Origin: DASWIV01 sp036397475
GTDB taxonomy: Bacteria; JAJVIF01; JAPKYR01
Length of the DNA stretch: 22,789 nucleotides
Direction: 5' to 3'
Assembly: GCA_036397475.1 (NCBI GenBank)
Contig: DASWIV010000177.1
Coordinates: forward strand, 1 to 22,789
Position 1 is the first letter of the stretch. Each line of letters begins with the position of its first letter. Shown here one piece after another: positions 13,969 through 22,140 of the stretch. The notes beneath the pieces were generated by a model. The model saw only the letters and a list, made by a program, of their open reading frames with translations, did no database searches and had not been told where the DNA came from. Made by a program: the position numbers and the translations under genes.

Positions 13969-16900
13969 TCAATAAATCTGGTACATTCTCAAACCTGGCC
14001 CGTAGTAAAGTCCGTACAGGTAAAATTCGCTTTGCATCAAGCCGGTCTTGATTCCGAATTCTGGCTCCGGGAACGGTTGGCCAAGTACAGTTGGATCATC
14101 CGGAGGGAAAACATCGACCGCGGTAATCGGGGTGCCCTGGCCTGAAACGTAAGTGTAAGCTCCTCTCGTCTGAATAAAAGAGATATTCGGGGCGTCTGGA
14201 AGGTCAATTGTCGATTCCCATACGGGCTGTCCCGGACCGGAGCAGTCCCAGATTACAAGCCTGGTATCGGAGCAGACATAAAGGTACTCATTTTTATAAT
14301 CAAGCGATTTGACTGGGGGAACACTTACATGCCCTGAGATTTGAGTCAGTGTGAACGGATCGATTATATCCCATACATCGTAGTTTGTTGTGTTATATCT
14401 CGTGGCAAATAATCGATTTTTTTGAACATCCGCGACCATTACTCCAAATGGAGTGCCACCGGGATCCGGATAATCCGGTTTTTTAATTACAGCCGGAGGG
14501 GTCTTCGTATCATAGATATGAAGAAATCCGGAATCATCGGATACATATAGAGCCTGGTTGGTCATCTCCATGGAATGCAACGTTCCGGTGATGGTGTCTG
14601 TATAAATCTCATTGATAATCAGCGGGTTCGTCGTAAACTGGTAAACCCAGATTTTATGTAACTGTGTGGATCCAACCGCGATAAGATCGTCGTAACCGGT
14701 GATTCTTGAAACCTCATCAGTGTACTCGAGCGGATCGTAAACAAATGTTCCCTGGGCAATATATGTCAGGGCAGGTGTAAGGGAACCATAGTTCGCCGAG
14801 GATTCAACGAAAAATGACCAGTTGCCAAGCACTACCCCGTCGACAGGATAGTTCAAGCAGTTAGTAACTTCATCTTCGACCGGATTCACGGGAGTAGGAA
14901 GATTATATAGTGCCACCCCTCTTGCATCCTGAGCGGCAAAAAGGAAATCATCGCGGACGTGAATGAACGAAGAGTTGGCGTTGGTCGCAGTCTGGCTTGC
15001 GATTACCGGATTCAGGAACGTCTGGAAATCGACCACTATAATCCCATCTTCTCCACAGCCGACGTACGCGTAAGTTCCATCGATGTCCAAATATTCGGTA
15101 ATGCTGGGGAGCTGGATTTGCCCCCACGTCTGCATCTGACCATTGCCCATATGCTTGTAAATTTTTAAAAAACAATCCTGGTTTGAATCAAACCATGTAA
15201 CGCAGGCGTAATCGCCCTCGACAGCCAATCCATAATAGGTGTCTGTAGTGGTAGCATCAAAATTTGGAATAAACGATCCGACCGGATCTTCCCCCCAGAG
15301 CCTGAAGTCTGACAATGTCATCGCGACAAGCTGAGTATCGGGACCTTCGGGATCAAACAGTGCCAGCCGGCGCTGTCCATCCTCAACCAGCGCCTGATTA
15401 ATAAACGACGGATTCATTGGATCACCGGCGATATCATATACGCGGCAATATGATTCCGAGCCGAGATCCACAACTATATATAGATTTTCGGAATTCATTG
15501 TCATGGCGGAAATTGTCTCGCCCAGATCCATGACATTTTCATGAAGGACAGGATGTCCACTTTCTGTCCAGTCCACCATTTGCACTAGTCCCGGATTCTC
15601 CCAGTAGTACAAATAGGGGTAATGAACCGCCGGAAAAGGAGGAACGCTGATATTCAAGCATTCATAAAGCGTAAAGCCTGAGGTATCTGCATAAAATCCA
15701 TGCAAACCATACTGGCTTGTCATGAGACCCCACTTTTTATCATTCTCCCTGGTTGAAATCCAGTCGGTTGTGCATGACAGATCGCCAAGAGTTACGTCGG
15801 CTGGATTGGTCGGTTCGACACTGTACGGCTCCGCGGCCATTTCAAGGTAATAAATCGATCCTGCAGGCGGCGGATTGCCGACCTGGTTTGCTACAACTCT
15901 TATGTAATATTTACCTGGTGGATAAAATCCGCCAAAAAAATCTATGTTTCTCAAATGCGGCGCCGCCCCATAGCCACCAATAATATAGTCGCCGTCTTCA
16001 TTGTACAGTTCTAAATCTCCTGAATCCATCCAATGCCAGAAGTTGATAAATCCCTCCGCTTCAAATCCATCGGGTATTTCGAACCAGTACCAGTCTTCAG
16101 TGTCCGAGTTATCGCACAATTCAGCATCGAAACCTTCGCCAAACTGGATTTCAACTGCTTCCTGCATGGTATTGTTATTGTCCGGTTCGCATGACGGGTC
16201 ACGCACTTCAAATGTCTGAACCTGCCAGGCTGAAATATTGGAATCCGGCGCGGGTCCGAATCCCTGGTTATAATTGGGGCCGCCCATCGAGCCCGCCCTG
16301 ACTGCCAGGATAAATTCGCCGGCTTCGGTCGGAATAATCTGATCTGAAAAATCTTTGAAATAGCGGGCAGATGCGGTGGAGTCTCCTATATAATCAAAAT
16401 TGAATCCACCGGATAAGATGGCATCGGGCAGGAAGCCTCGCACAACTTCAACTTGCCCACCATAGTCACCAAGCTGGATTCCCTGCCAGTCATAGACATT
16501 GGCTTCCAGCCTTAGTAAACCTCCCGCTAATCCTGACTCATAATCGTAAAACATCGTATTCAGATTCTGATCAAGAACTACGTCATAAGCTTCCGGCTGA
16601 TTAGCTTCAATTGGAAAATCGTCGGGAATTTCTCCCGGAGGTTTTACATCCGGTGCTTTCCACGATGCGTCGATAGCATAGCCATAAATGATTTTCGGTC
16701 CGGGATTGAGCTCGAACTGTATTTTATATCTCCTGGTGTTTGAACTTCCTGGCCTGAATACACCACGGCCCTCGTCATCATCAAGCGGCACACCAAGAAC
16801 TTGAAAAACTTCTGTATTGATGTTGAGGTGATCTGCGAAATATTTATATGGATTAATGGTCGCGGTCAGAACAGTTCCTGGAGATGCCGTTAAATTTCCC

Positions 16901-17430
16901 TTTGTATATCCAAACATTCCCGGATTGGTAAATTCTGTCGGATTCCACCAGCGGGTGTAACCATCGGCATTTTCAAGGCGTGTTTCATCAACGTCTGCGA
17001 AAACCAGTGGACCCACAATATAAGAACCAGGTGTGATCAGGATGCCCTTTACATCGAATCCGGCGAATTGCGGGCTTGAGCCGAGTGGATGGGTCAAGGT
17101 GATATCGAAAGTGAAAATTCCGTTCGGGGGATCCATCTCGCCGGGCACTCCAGCGGCTGACACCCCCATAGTCGAGTTCATAATTCCGGTAGTGTTGAGA
17201 TGAAATGACGATGTGCGTTGCGGGATCACATCTATGGCACCTGCTGCCGTATCGATCTCCAGCAAATACCAGCCCAGATTCTGATGGCTTTGAAAAGGCA
17301 CATAATCCGAACCGGATGTAGTCTCATCGATACTCCCTGTTACAACATTAGTGGATGTTCCTGAGCATCCTGAAATAAGGATGCAACCTGCGAAAATTGC
17401 AAGAATGGATAAAAGGCTTCGGGATCCCAT
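13969..17430 (-). CDS. Very large lipoprotein: shared N-terminal domain, PPC domain, beta-propeller repeats
   Basis: 1153 residues. The ATG follows AAGGGGAT. The signal peptide ends at LISGC (C22), a canonical lipobox, so it is lipid-anchored outside the inner membrane. Residues 50-320 are homologous to the 852-residue lipoprotein (THPLGSS 113-119, GFDVKG 124-129, DGYTRWWNPTEF 156-167, NPYKYFADHL 193-202, GVFRPGSSNTRRYKIQF 223-239). Residues 412-532 fit a bacterial pre-peptidase C-terminal (PPC) domain: EPDNNNTMQEA, DTEDWYWFEIP, GDLELYNEDGDY, PPGKYYIRV. About 545-1153 hold repeated units of the form Y-A-Y-V-G followed by V-V-D, like LVIVD/beta-propeller repeats. It is probably a surface binding or adhesion protein; no catalytic residues are evident. 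Confidence 0.82.
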   Translation of the reverse strand: MGSRSLLSILAIFAGCILISGCSGTSTNVVTGSIDETTSGSDYVPFQSHQNLGWYLLEIDTAAGAIDVIPQRTSSFHLNTTGIMNSTMGVSAAGVPGEMDPPNGIFTFDITLTHPLGSSPQFAGFDVKGILITPGSYIVGPLVFADVDETRLENADGYTRWWNPTEFTNPGMFGYTKGNLTASPGTVLTATINPYKYFADHLNINTEVFQVLGVPLDDDEGRGVFRPGSSNTRRYKIQFELNPGPKIIYGYAIDASWKAPDVKPPGEIPDDFPIEANQPEAYDVVLDQNLNTMFYDYESGLAGGLLRLEANVYDWQGIQLGDYGGQVEVVRGFLPDAILSGGFNFDYIGDSTASARYFKDFSDQIIPTEAGEFILAVRAGSMGGPNYNQGFGPAPDSNISAWQVQTFEVRDPSCEPDNNNTMQEAVEIQFGEGFDAELCDNSDTEDWYWFEIPDGFEAEGFINFWHWMDSGDLELYNEDGDYIIGGYGAAPHLRNIDFFGGFYPPGKYYIRVVANQVGNPPPAGSIYYLEMAAEPYSVEPTNPADVTLGDLSCTTDWISTRENDKKWGLMTSQYGLHGFYADTSGFTLYECLNISVPPFPAVHYPYLYYWENPGLVQMVDWTESGHPVLHENVMDLGETISAMTMNSENLYIVVDLGSESYCRVYDIAGDPMNPSFINQALVEDGQRRLALFDPEGPDTQLVAMTLSDFRLWGEDPVGSFIPNFDATTTDTYYGLAVEGDYACVTWFDSNQDCFLKIYKHMGNGQMQTWGQIQLPSITEYLDIDGTYAYVGCGEDGIIVVDFQTFLNPVIASQTATNANSSFIHVRDDFLFAAQDARGVALYNLPTPVNPVEDEVTNCLNYPVDGVVLGNWSFFVESSANYGSLTPALTYIAQGTFVYDPLEYTDEVSRITGYDDLIAVGSTQLHKIWVYQFTTNPLIINEIYTDTITGTLHSMEMTNQALYVSDDSGFLHIYDTKTPPAVIKKPDYPDPGGTPFGVMVADVQKNRLFATRYNTTNYDVWDIIDPFTLTQISGHVSVPPVKSLDYKNEYLYVCSDTRLVIWDCSGPGQPVWESTIDLPDAPNISFIQTRGAYTYVSGQGTPITAVDVFPPDDPTVLGQPFPEPEFGIKTGLMQSEFYLYGLYYGPGLRMYQIY

Positions 17431-17552
17431 AACTTATCCCCTTGGGTTATTTTATTTACATAAACAGTTTATAACACTATTTATATTTTTGCCATTACAT
17501 TTATTTAATATTTCACCGTAGAAAGGTCAGGCTGATCAAGGATATTAATTTA

Positions 17553-18287
17553 ATGAAAAGGACATTAGGAATTATCGGTTTTGGCTCCTTCGGTCAATTC
17601 ATGGCGAAGCACCTGGCCGCGCATTTCGATGTTCGCGCCTGGAACAGGTCGGATAAAAAATCAGCAGCCGATGAACTAGGGATTCCCTATGTTTCACTCG
17701 AAGACGCTTCCTCATCGGATTTTGTAATTCTCTCAATACCCGTTCAGAATTATTCTGAATTGCTCCCCCAAATAATTCCCCACCTGAATTCCGGATCGAT
17801 GGTTATCGATGTAGCATCGGTGAAAATCAAACCCGTATCGATACTTCTCGAACAATTGCCTGAATCGATTGAGATTATAGCTACTCATCCGCTGTTCGGT
17901 CCCCAGTCGGGGAAAGATGGAATCGCGGGACTTAAATGTGTCGTATGTGATGTTCGGTCTGCCAGGTATGAGAAGCTCAGGGAATTTTTAGGTGGAATGC
18001 TGGGACTGGAATTACTGGAAATGTCTCCAGAGCAGCACGATGAGGAAATCGCTTACGTGCAGGGACTATCTCACTGGGTATCAAGAGCATTGAGGGAGTT
18101 GAAACTTCCCGACGTCCGCTTATCGACACCGGCGTACGAGCATCTCCTGGAAATCGAGAGAATTCTACGGGAAGATTCGTGGGAGTTGTTTCTGACAATA
18201 GAACGTGAGAATCCACGGACCGCTGAAATCCGCAGTGAACTTCTGAACAAATTAATCGATCTCGACAGGAAAATACTCGACGACTGA
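17553..18287 (+). CDS. tyrA: Prephenate (or arogenate) dehydrogenase
   Basis: 244 residues; oxidatively decarboxylates prephenate to 4-hydroxyphenylpyruvate (or arogenate to tyrosine) with NAD(P)+. The dinucleotide-binding motif is GFGSFG (9-14); THPLFGPQSG (about 112-121) and QGLSHWVSR (about 171-179) carry the substrate-binding His residues of the family. It is shorter than common forms (280-370 residues) and has no ACT domain, so feedback control by tyrosine through ACT is absent. The ATG has AAGGAT upstream. Its stop abuts the convergent stop of the DAHP synthase gene (0 bases between). Part of the aromatic amino acid block; whether prephenate or arogenate is the natural substrate cannot be told here. 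Confidence 0.92.
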   Translation: MKRTLGIIGFGSFGQFMAKHLAAHFDVRAWNRSDKKSAADELGIPYVSLEDASSSDFVILSIPVQNYSELLPQIIPHLNSGSMVIDVASVKIKPVSILLEQLPESIEIIATHPLFGPQSGKDGIAGLKCVVCDVRSARYEKLREFLGGMLGLELLEMSPEQHDEEIAYVQGLSHWVSRALRELKLPDVRLSTPAYEHLLEIERILREDSWELFLTIERENPRTAEIRSELLNKLIDLDRKILDD

Positions 18288-19301
18288 TTACATATCCTTA
18301 CCGACAGCGTCCGCCACACTTCTGCAAATCTTCATTAAATTTTCGAACTGATCGAACGTCAGGGACTGCTGCCCGTCGCTCATGGCAGATTCAGGTGTGG
18401 GATGAACTTCGATCATCAATCCGTCCGCTCCGGCTGCGATTCCCGCAAGCGCGAGAGACTTCACATAATCGGTATGGCCTGCGGCATGAGATGGATCGAC
18501 AACAACCGGAAGATGCGACAATTTCTTCAGGACGGGTACAGCTGTGATGTCGAGAGTATTGCGGGTCGCGTCTTCAAATGTACGGATCCCCCTCTCGCAG
18601 AGAATCACCTGTTCGCAGCCCCCATCGAGAAGATATTCAGCCGACATTAACAGATCCTCAATTTTTGCCGCCATACCCCGTTTTATAAACACAGGTTTCC
18701 CGACACCTGAAACTTCCTTGAGAAGATCGTAGTTCTGCATGTTCCTCGCTCCGATCTGGAACATATCGGCGTATTCGGCGATCAATTCTATATTCGCGAT
18801 ACTCAGTACCTCGGTCACAACCGGAAGCCCCGTCTCCTCTCGCGCTTCGGCTAATAGTTCGAGCCCTTCCTTTCCAAGTCCCTGGAATGAATAGGGAGAA
18901 CTGCGAGGCTTGAATGCTCCGCCCCTTAAAACACCGGCACCCGATTTTTTGACCGATTTTGCGGTCTCGACAATCTGCTCCCGATTTTCGACACTGCACG
19001 GTCCGGCAATTATTTCGAGCCTGCCGTTTCCGAATTCAGCCATGCCAAGTTGAACGACCGTATCCCGTGGATGGAACGTTCTGCTTGCGAGTTTGTACGG
19101 TTTGAGGATTCGAATTACATCCTCGACCCCGGGCAGGAACTTGAACTGTTCGGGCCTGAGGTTATGCTTGCCCGACCGTATGCCGACAATTGTATGCTCC
19201 ACGCCATAGTCGACATTCGCTTCAGCTCCGAGATCTTCGATTAGCGATACGACCCTGTCCAGTTCCCCGTTAATCGCGCCTTTACGCATTACTATGATCA
19301 T
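18288..19301 (-). CDS. aroF: 3-deoxy-7-phosphoheptulonate (DAHP) synthase, type I-beta with N-terminal regulatory domain
   Basis: 337 residues; condenses phosphoenolpyruvate and erythrose 4-phosphate, the first step of the shikimate pathway. Residues 1-68 are the ferredoxin-like/ACT-like regulatory domain found in the Thermotoga-type enzyme, where it gives feedback inhibition by Tyr or Phe. The barrel has AGPCSVE (99-105, metal Cys 102), KPRSSPYSFQGLG (131-143), GARNMQN (184-190), FIKRGM (205-210), LCERGIRTFE (234-243), DPSHAAGH (269-276) and EVHPTPESAMSDGQQSL (298-314): all metal and PEP ligands are present. It lies 36 bases after pheA on the same strand and should be co-transcribed, and so be under the same upstream attenuator. 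Confidence 0.95.
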   Translation of the reverse strand: MIIVMRKGAINGELDRVVSLIEDLGAEANVDYGVEHTIVGIRSGKHNLRPEQFKFLPGVEDVIRILKPYKLASRTFHPRDTVVQLGMAEFGNGRLEIIAGPCSVENREQIVETAKSVKKSGAGVLRGGAFKPRSSPYSFQGLGKEGLELLAEAREETGLPVVTEVLSIANIELIAEYADMFQIGARNMQNYDLLKEVSGVGKPVFIKRGMAAKIEDLLMSAEYLLDGGCEQVILCERGIRTFEDATRNTLDITAVPVLKKLSHLPVVVDPSHAAGHTDYVKSLALAGIAAGADGLMIEVHPTPESAMSDGQQSLTFDQFENLMKICRSVADAVGKDM

Positions 19302-19337
19302 TTTCTATCTTCCCGTTTCAAAGTATTTATCAAATTT

Positions 19338-20480
19338 CTATTTTCTTGCCTTGTTCAGTTTTATGCCGTTCGAGAAAGATTTAGCCCCCAGGATTACTTC
19401 CGACTTCGGGTAGCTTCCGAGAATCCTGAAATCCTCTGCCGATTCGTTTACTTTGGATAATGTATTTGAAACATTTTCGTTGTCGACATGGCCTTCGAAA
19501 TCCACCAGGAAAGCGTGCTCCCAGTTTTTTTTCTTGGTCGGGAAATTCTGTATCCTTAATATGCTGACATCGTGTTCCTGGAATGGCGCCAGGATTTTAT
19601 AGAGGCTTCCCGGCTGGTTCCTGAGAAAAAATGCGATCGACGTCAGGTCATTGCCCGATTCCCTGGGAGTGTTCTGGGCAAGAACGATGAACCGGGTCAC
19701 ATCGTCGGTTTTATTCTCAATGCATTTTTCTATGTGATCGAATTCAAACAGCGCAAGCGATGATTCATTAGCAATTGCAGCTACTCCATACTCAAGCGAC
19801 GCCCTCTCCACAGCCTGGTACGTGTGCGCGACTTCTTCATTTCTCGTATTCGGCATATTCGCGAGAAGCCAGTTACGGCTTTTGATGAACGCGTTTGGCG
19901 TACCGAGAATCAACTCGACATCGGAAAGCGGACAGTTTGATAGCAGACCGTAGTGAAGCTCAAGGTAAACTTCCGAGCAGATTTTTACATTGGTGTCCAT
20001 CAGGCGGTTCGCCGTATCGAAAATCGCCCCGTCTGACGAATTCTCGATCGGGACCAGTCCGAAATGAACATGCTCCCTGACAACCGCCTCGAATACATCC
20101 CGGATTTCCGGGACGGGGAAATATTCTATTGAAGTTCCGAATTTCTGGATTGCAGCGAGATGAGTAAAGCTTCCGGGAGGACCGTGATACGCGACACGTG
20201 TCGGCGCCTGCAATGCTATACACACCGACATGATTTCGCGATAAATTGACCTGACATCCTTGTCCATCAGCGGACCTTCATTGAATGATTCAACCTTGTC
20301 GTAAACCGCGTTTTCACGGCTCGGGACAAAAACCGGACCGTTGACAGCGGATTTTAATCTGCCGATCTCCTGGACAGCGTCCGCGCGACGGTTGAGTAAA
20401 TCCACAATCTCGCGGTCGCACTGGTCGATCTCGTCGTGGAGTTGATTCAGATCCCTTATTTCTCCGTTATTACCTTTCAT
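19338..20480 (-). CDS. pheA: Bifunctional chorismate mutase / prephenate dehydratase (P-protein)
   Basis: 380 residues, usual length. AroQ-type chorismate mutase at 8-93 (IRDLNQLHDEIDQCDREIV, then RLK near 41-43). Prephenate dehydratase at 94-270: YHGPPGSFTHLAA (98-110), LVPIENSSDGAIFDT (142-156) and DDVTRFIVL (259-267) with the catalytic TRF. ACT domain at 279-360. Together they take chorismate to phenylpyruvate. The Phe-binding GAL and ESRP motifs of the ACT domain are altered (GSLY at 291-294; QNFP at 311-314), so allosteric Phe control may be weak. The start has a GAGGG about 12 bases upstream. The gene follows a structured leader with a Tyr-rich leader ORF and a terminator, and leads a two-gene operon with aroF. 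Confidence 0.94.
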   Translation of the reverse strand: MKGNNGEIRDLNQLHDEIDQCDREIVDLLNRRADAVQEIGRLKSAVNGPVFVPSRENAVYDKVESFNEGPLMDKDVRSIYREIMSVCIALQAPTRVAYHGPPGSFTHLAAIQKFGTSIEYFPVPEIRDVFEAVVREHVHFGLVPIENSSDGAIFDTANRLMDTNVKICSEVYLELHYGLLSNCPLSDVELILGTPNAFIKSRNWLLANMPNTRNEEVAHTYQAVERASLEYGVAAIANESSLALFEFDHIEKCIENKTDDVTRFIVLAQNTPRESGNDLTSIAFFLRNQPGSLYKILAPFQEHDVSILRIQNFPTKKKNWEHAFLVDFEGHVDNENVSNTLSKVNESAEDFRILGSYPKSEVILGAKSFSNGIKLNKARK

Positions 20481-20524
20481 GTCAAATATTTTCCCTCAGC
20501 GAAATATCCTGCTTGTATTTAGAT

Positions 20525-20554
20525 AAAAAAACCTCGACCTTTAATAAGTCGAGG
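20525..20554 (-). terminator. Attenuator terminator in the pheA leader
   Basis: On the minus strand, CCTCGACTT (20554-20546), loop ATTAA, AGGTCGAGG (20540-20532) and then seven T. It is a 9-base-pair stem (one G-T pair), a textbook intrinsic terminator, but it lies between the likely promoter and pheA, 45 bases before the start codon. Nothing else on this strand is known to end here, so premature termination of the pheA-aroF transcript is the simplest reading. Confidence 0.85.
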
Positions 20555-20580
20555 GCTTGAGAATCCGTATTTCTGTGCGC

Positions 20581-20700
20581 TCAGTTAGGCATCGCCATAC
20601 AGACTCTTTCAGCCCCTTCGGCGTAATAATAGCGGTATCCCGAATACACGGATGATTCGGACCGCCGGCAATCGCCTGATTTTTGGATGATTTTGAGCAT
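20581..20700 (-). CDS. Tyr-rich leader peptide of the pheA-aroF operon
   Basis: A 39-codon ORF (ATG at 20700-20698, TGA at 20583-20581) inside the pheA leader. Codons 19-26 read YSGYRYYY: five Tyr in eight residues, 81-102 bases before the terminator stem. This is the layout of attenuation leader peptides, where stalling at the scarce tRNA changes RNA folding. There is no good Shine-Dalgarno before the ATG (AGAAGG is 23 bases away); GTG at codon 18 is another possible start. An in-frame TAA lies just upstream. No peptide function is expected. Confidence 0.55.
   Translation of the reverse strand: MLKIIQKSGDCRRSESSVYSGYRYYYAEGAERVCMAMPN
20632..20665 (-). promoter_or_regulatory. Stem-loop overlapping the Tyr codons of the pheA leader
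   Basis: On the minus strand, GCGGT-CCGAAT pairs with ATTCGG-(GAT)-ACCGC: 11 base pairs with a 3-base bulge and a 9-base loop. The 3' arm contains two of the Tyr codons' region (codons 19-23). A second possible pairing, GGGGCT (20616-20611) with AGCCCT (20557-20552), would take bases from the terminator's 5' arm and act as an antiterminator. Pairings were found by eye, not by energy calculation. Confidence 0.5.
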
Positions 20701-20736
20701 TAAATTTATTTAATCTGATATAACCTTCTATAGCGT

Positions 20737-20765
20737 AGAATACCAGACAATTTTCCCGTTAGCAA
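20737..20765 (-). promoter_or_regulatory. Candidate promoter of the pheA leader transcript
   Basis: On the minus strand TTGCTA (20765-20760), 17 bases, TATTCT (20742-20737). It would give a leader of roughly 200 bases containing the Tyr-rich ORF and the terminator. The boxes are only moderate. A perfect short inverted repeat, TTCTA-N5-TAGAA (20726-20740), overlaps the -10 and could be an operator. The rest of the 20701-20875 stretch is AT-rich and shows nothing else I can name, including no clear aroA promoter. Confidence 0.4.
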
Positions 20766-20875
20766 TATTTCTCAATAAAAAAATAAATAATTAACCATAC
20801 GATTATTAAGTAGGATTAAGGAAGTAACGATAAAAACAGAGTCCGAACGCATCTGATTATGAAGCAAGCTTTACT

Positions 20876-22138
20876 ATGAAACTAACAGGATCATTCACAA
20901 CCCCGGGAGATAAATCGATTTCTCACAGGATTGCTCTCTTGTCCCTGCTCGCGAAAGGGACCTGCCGTGTTTCCGGATATTCCGATGGCGACGATTGCGC
21001 ATCGAGCCTGAAAGCGATCCAGAGTCTTGGAGTGGAGATTAAGAGGGATGCGGATGCGCTGGTCTTGGCTGGCATTGAAGGGAAAACTGGATCGAAAAAT
21101 CCTTTTTTTATTAATTGCGGAAATTCCGGAACCACAATGCGGATATTGACCGGAATACTTGCCGGGATGGATGGAGAGTTTGTGTTGGATGGAGATTCGT
21201 CCCTGCAGAAGCGTCCGATGGACAGGATAGCGATTCCCCTGAATCAGATGGGTGCCGATATTTCGACTAAAAACGGATACCCGCCCGTGAGGATTGTCGG
21301 ACGTTCTTTGCATGGGATTGAATACACCCTGCCGGTCCCAAGCGCGCAGTTGAAAAGCGCTATTCTGCTTGCCGGAATCCAGGCCGGATCGTTAACGAAA
21401 GTTGAGGAACCGCATCAGAGCAGAGATCATACTGAACGGCTTTTGAAATTATGTGGCGCGGATATTCGCCGCGATGGTGTTACATGGATTGTATCGAAGT
21501 CAGGTATTAAATTGCCTGATGAATGTTCGATTCCGGGAGACCCGAGTTCAGCGGCATTTTTTATCTGTGGAACTTCTATTATTCAGGGAAGTGACCTTAT
21601 CGCAAACAATATTCTTTTGAATCCGACTCGTATACACTGGTGTGGAATTTTAAAAAGAATGGGTGCGTCGGTTGAAATCAATGTCAAATCTGAAAATCCC
21701 GAGCCGGTTGGAAGGATTTCGGGTCTTTCTTCAGGCGAATTAAAGCCGGTCGAAATTAACGCCGATGAAATCCCGCTCGTTGTCGATGAGATTCCCATAC
21801 TTGCCCTGGTCGCGACACAGTGTAAGGGGACGAGTATTTTCAGGAACATTTCTGAATTAAGAATAAAGGAAACTGACAGGATCGCCGCGCTGGTAAGTGA
21901 GCTTGGAAAAATGGGTGCGATTCTTCATACGGATGGCGATGACCTGATAATTGAAGGACCGACCCGATTAATTCCGCCTGAATCGCAACTCGACTCGTTC
22001 GGCGACCACCGGATAGCAATGACTCTCGCGATTGCAGGTATTGTTGCCGGAGTTCGGGTCGAAATAAAAGATTATGATTGCACCGGGATATCGTATCCAG
22101 GGTTTACATCGACACTTGAGTCGCTGATATCGGATTAA
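20876..22138 (+). CDS. aroA: 3-phosphoshikimate 1-carboxyvinyltransferase (EPSP synthase)
   Basis: 420 residues; transfers enolpyruvate from PEP to shikimate 3-phosphate, the sixth step of the shikimate pathway. All family motifs are present: PGDKSISHR (10-18), NCGNSGTTMR (80-89), QKRPM (111-115), PSAQLKSA (155-162), PGDPSSAAFF (220-229), VVDEIPILA (302-310, catalytic D304), RIKETDRI (329-336) and SFGDHRIAM (374-382). The GNSGTT form is like class II enzymes. The ATG at 20876 is the only possible start: the next upstream in-frame stop is at 20831-20833 with no other start codon between. The Shine-Dalgarno site is weak. It is followed after 2 bases by the aroK-aroB gene, so the two are translationally coupled. 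Confidence 0.96.
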   Translation: MKLTGSFTTPGDKSISHRIALLSLLAKGTCRVSGYSDGDDCASSLKAIQSLGVEIKRDADALVLAGIEGKTGSKNPFFINCGNSGTTMRILTGILAGMDGEFVLDGDSSLQKRPMDRIAIPLNQMGADISTKNGYPPVRIVGRSLHGIEYTLPVPSAQLKSAILLAGIQAGSLTKVEEPHQSRDHTERLLKLCGADIRRDGVTWIVSKSGIKLPDECSIPGDPSSAAFFICGTSIIQGSDLIANNILLNPTRIHWCGILKRMGASVEINVKSENPEPVGRISGLSSGELKPVEINADEIPLVVDEIPILALVATQCKGTSIFRNISELRIKETDRIAALVSELGKMGAILHTDGDDLIIEGPTRLIPPESQLDSFGDHRIAMTLAIAGIVAGVRVEIKDYDCTGISYPGFTSTLESLISD

Positions 22139-22140
22139 AC

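Noticed and set aside
17431..17552. Promoters for the 1153-residue lipoprotein and tyrA in the divergent gap
   Set aside because: Very AT-rich; the best pair on the minus strand (TGGCAA-17-TAAACT) is too weak to call.
20521..20765. T-box riboswitch as explanation of the pheA leader
   Set aside because: The conserved TGGNACC bulge sequence is absent on the minus strand; a leader-peptide attenuator fits better.
20859..20878. Tiny ORF (ATG at 20859, six codons) overlapping the aroA start
   Set aside because: No ribosome site and no informative codons; probably chance.
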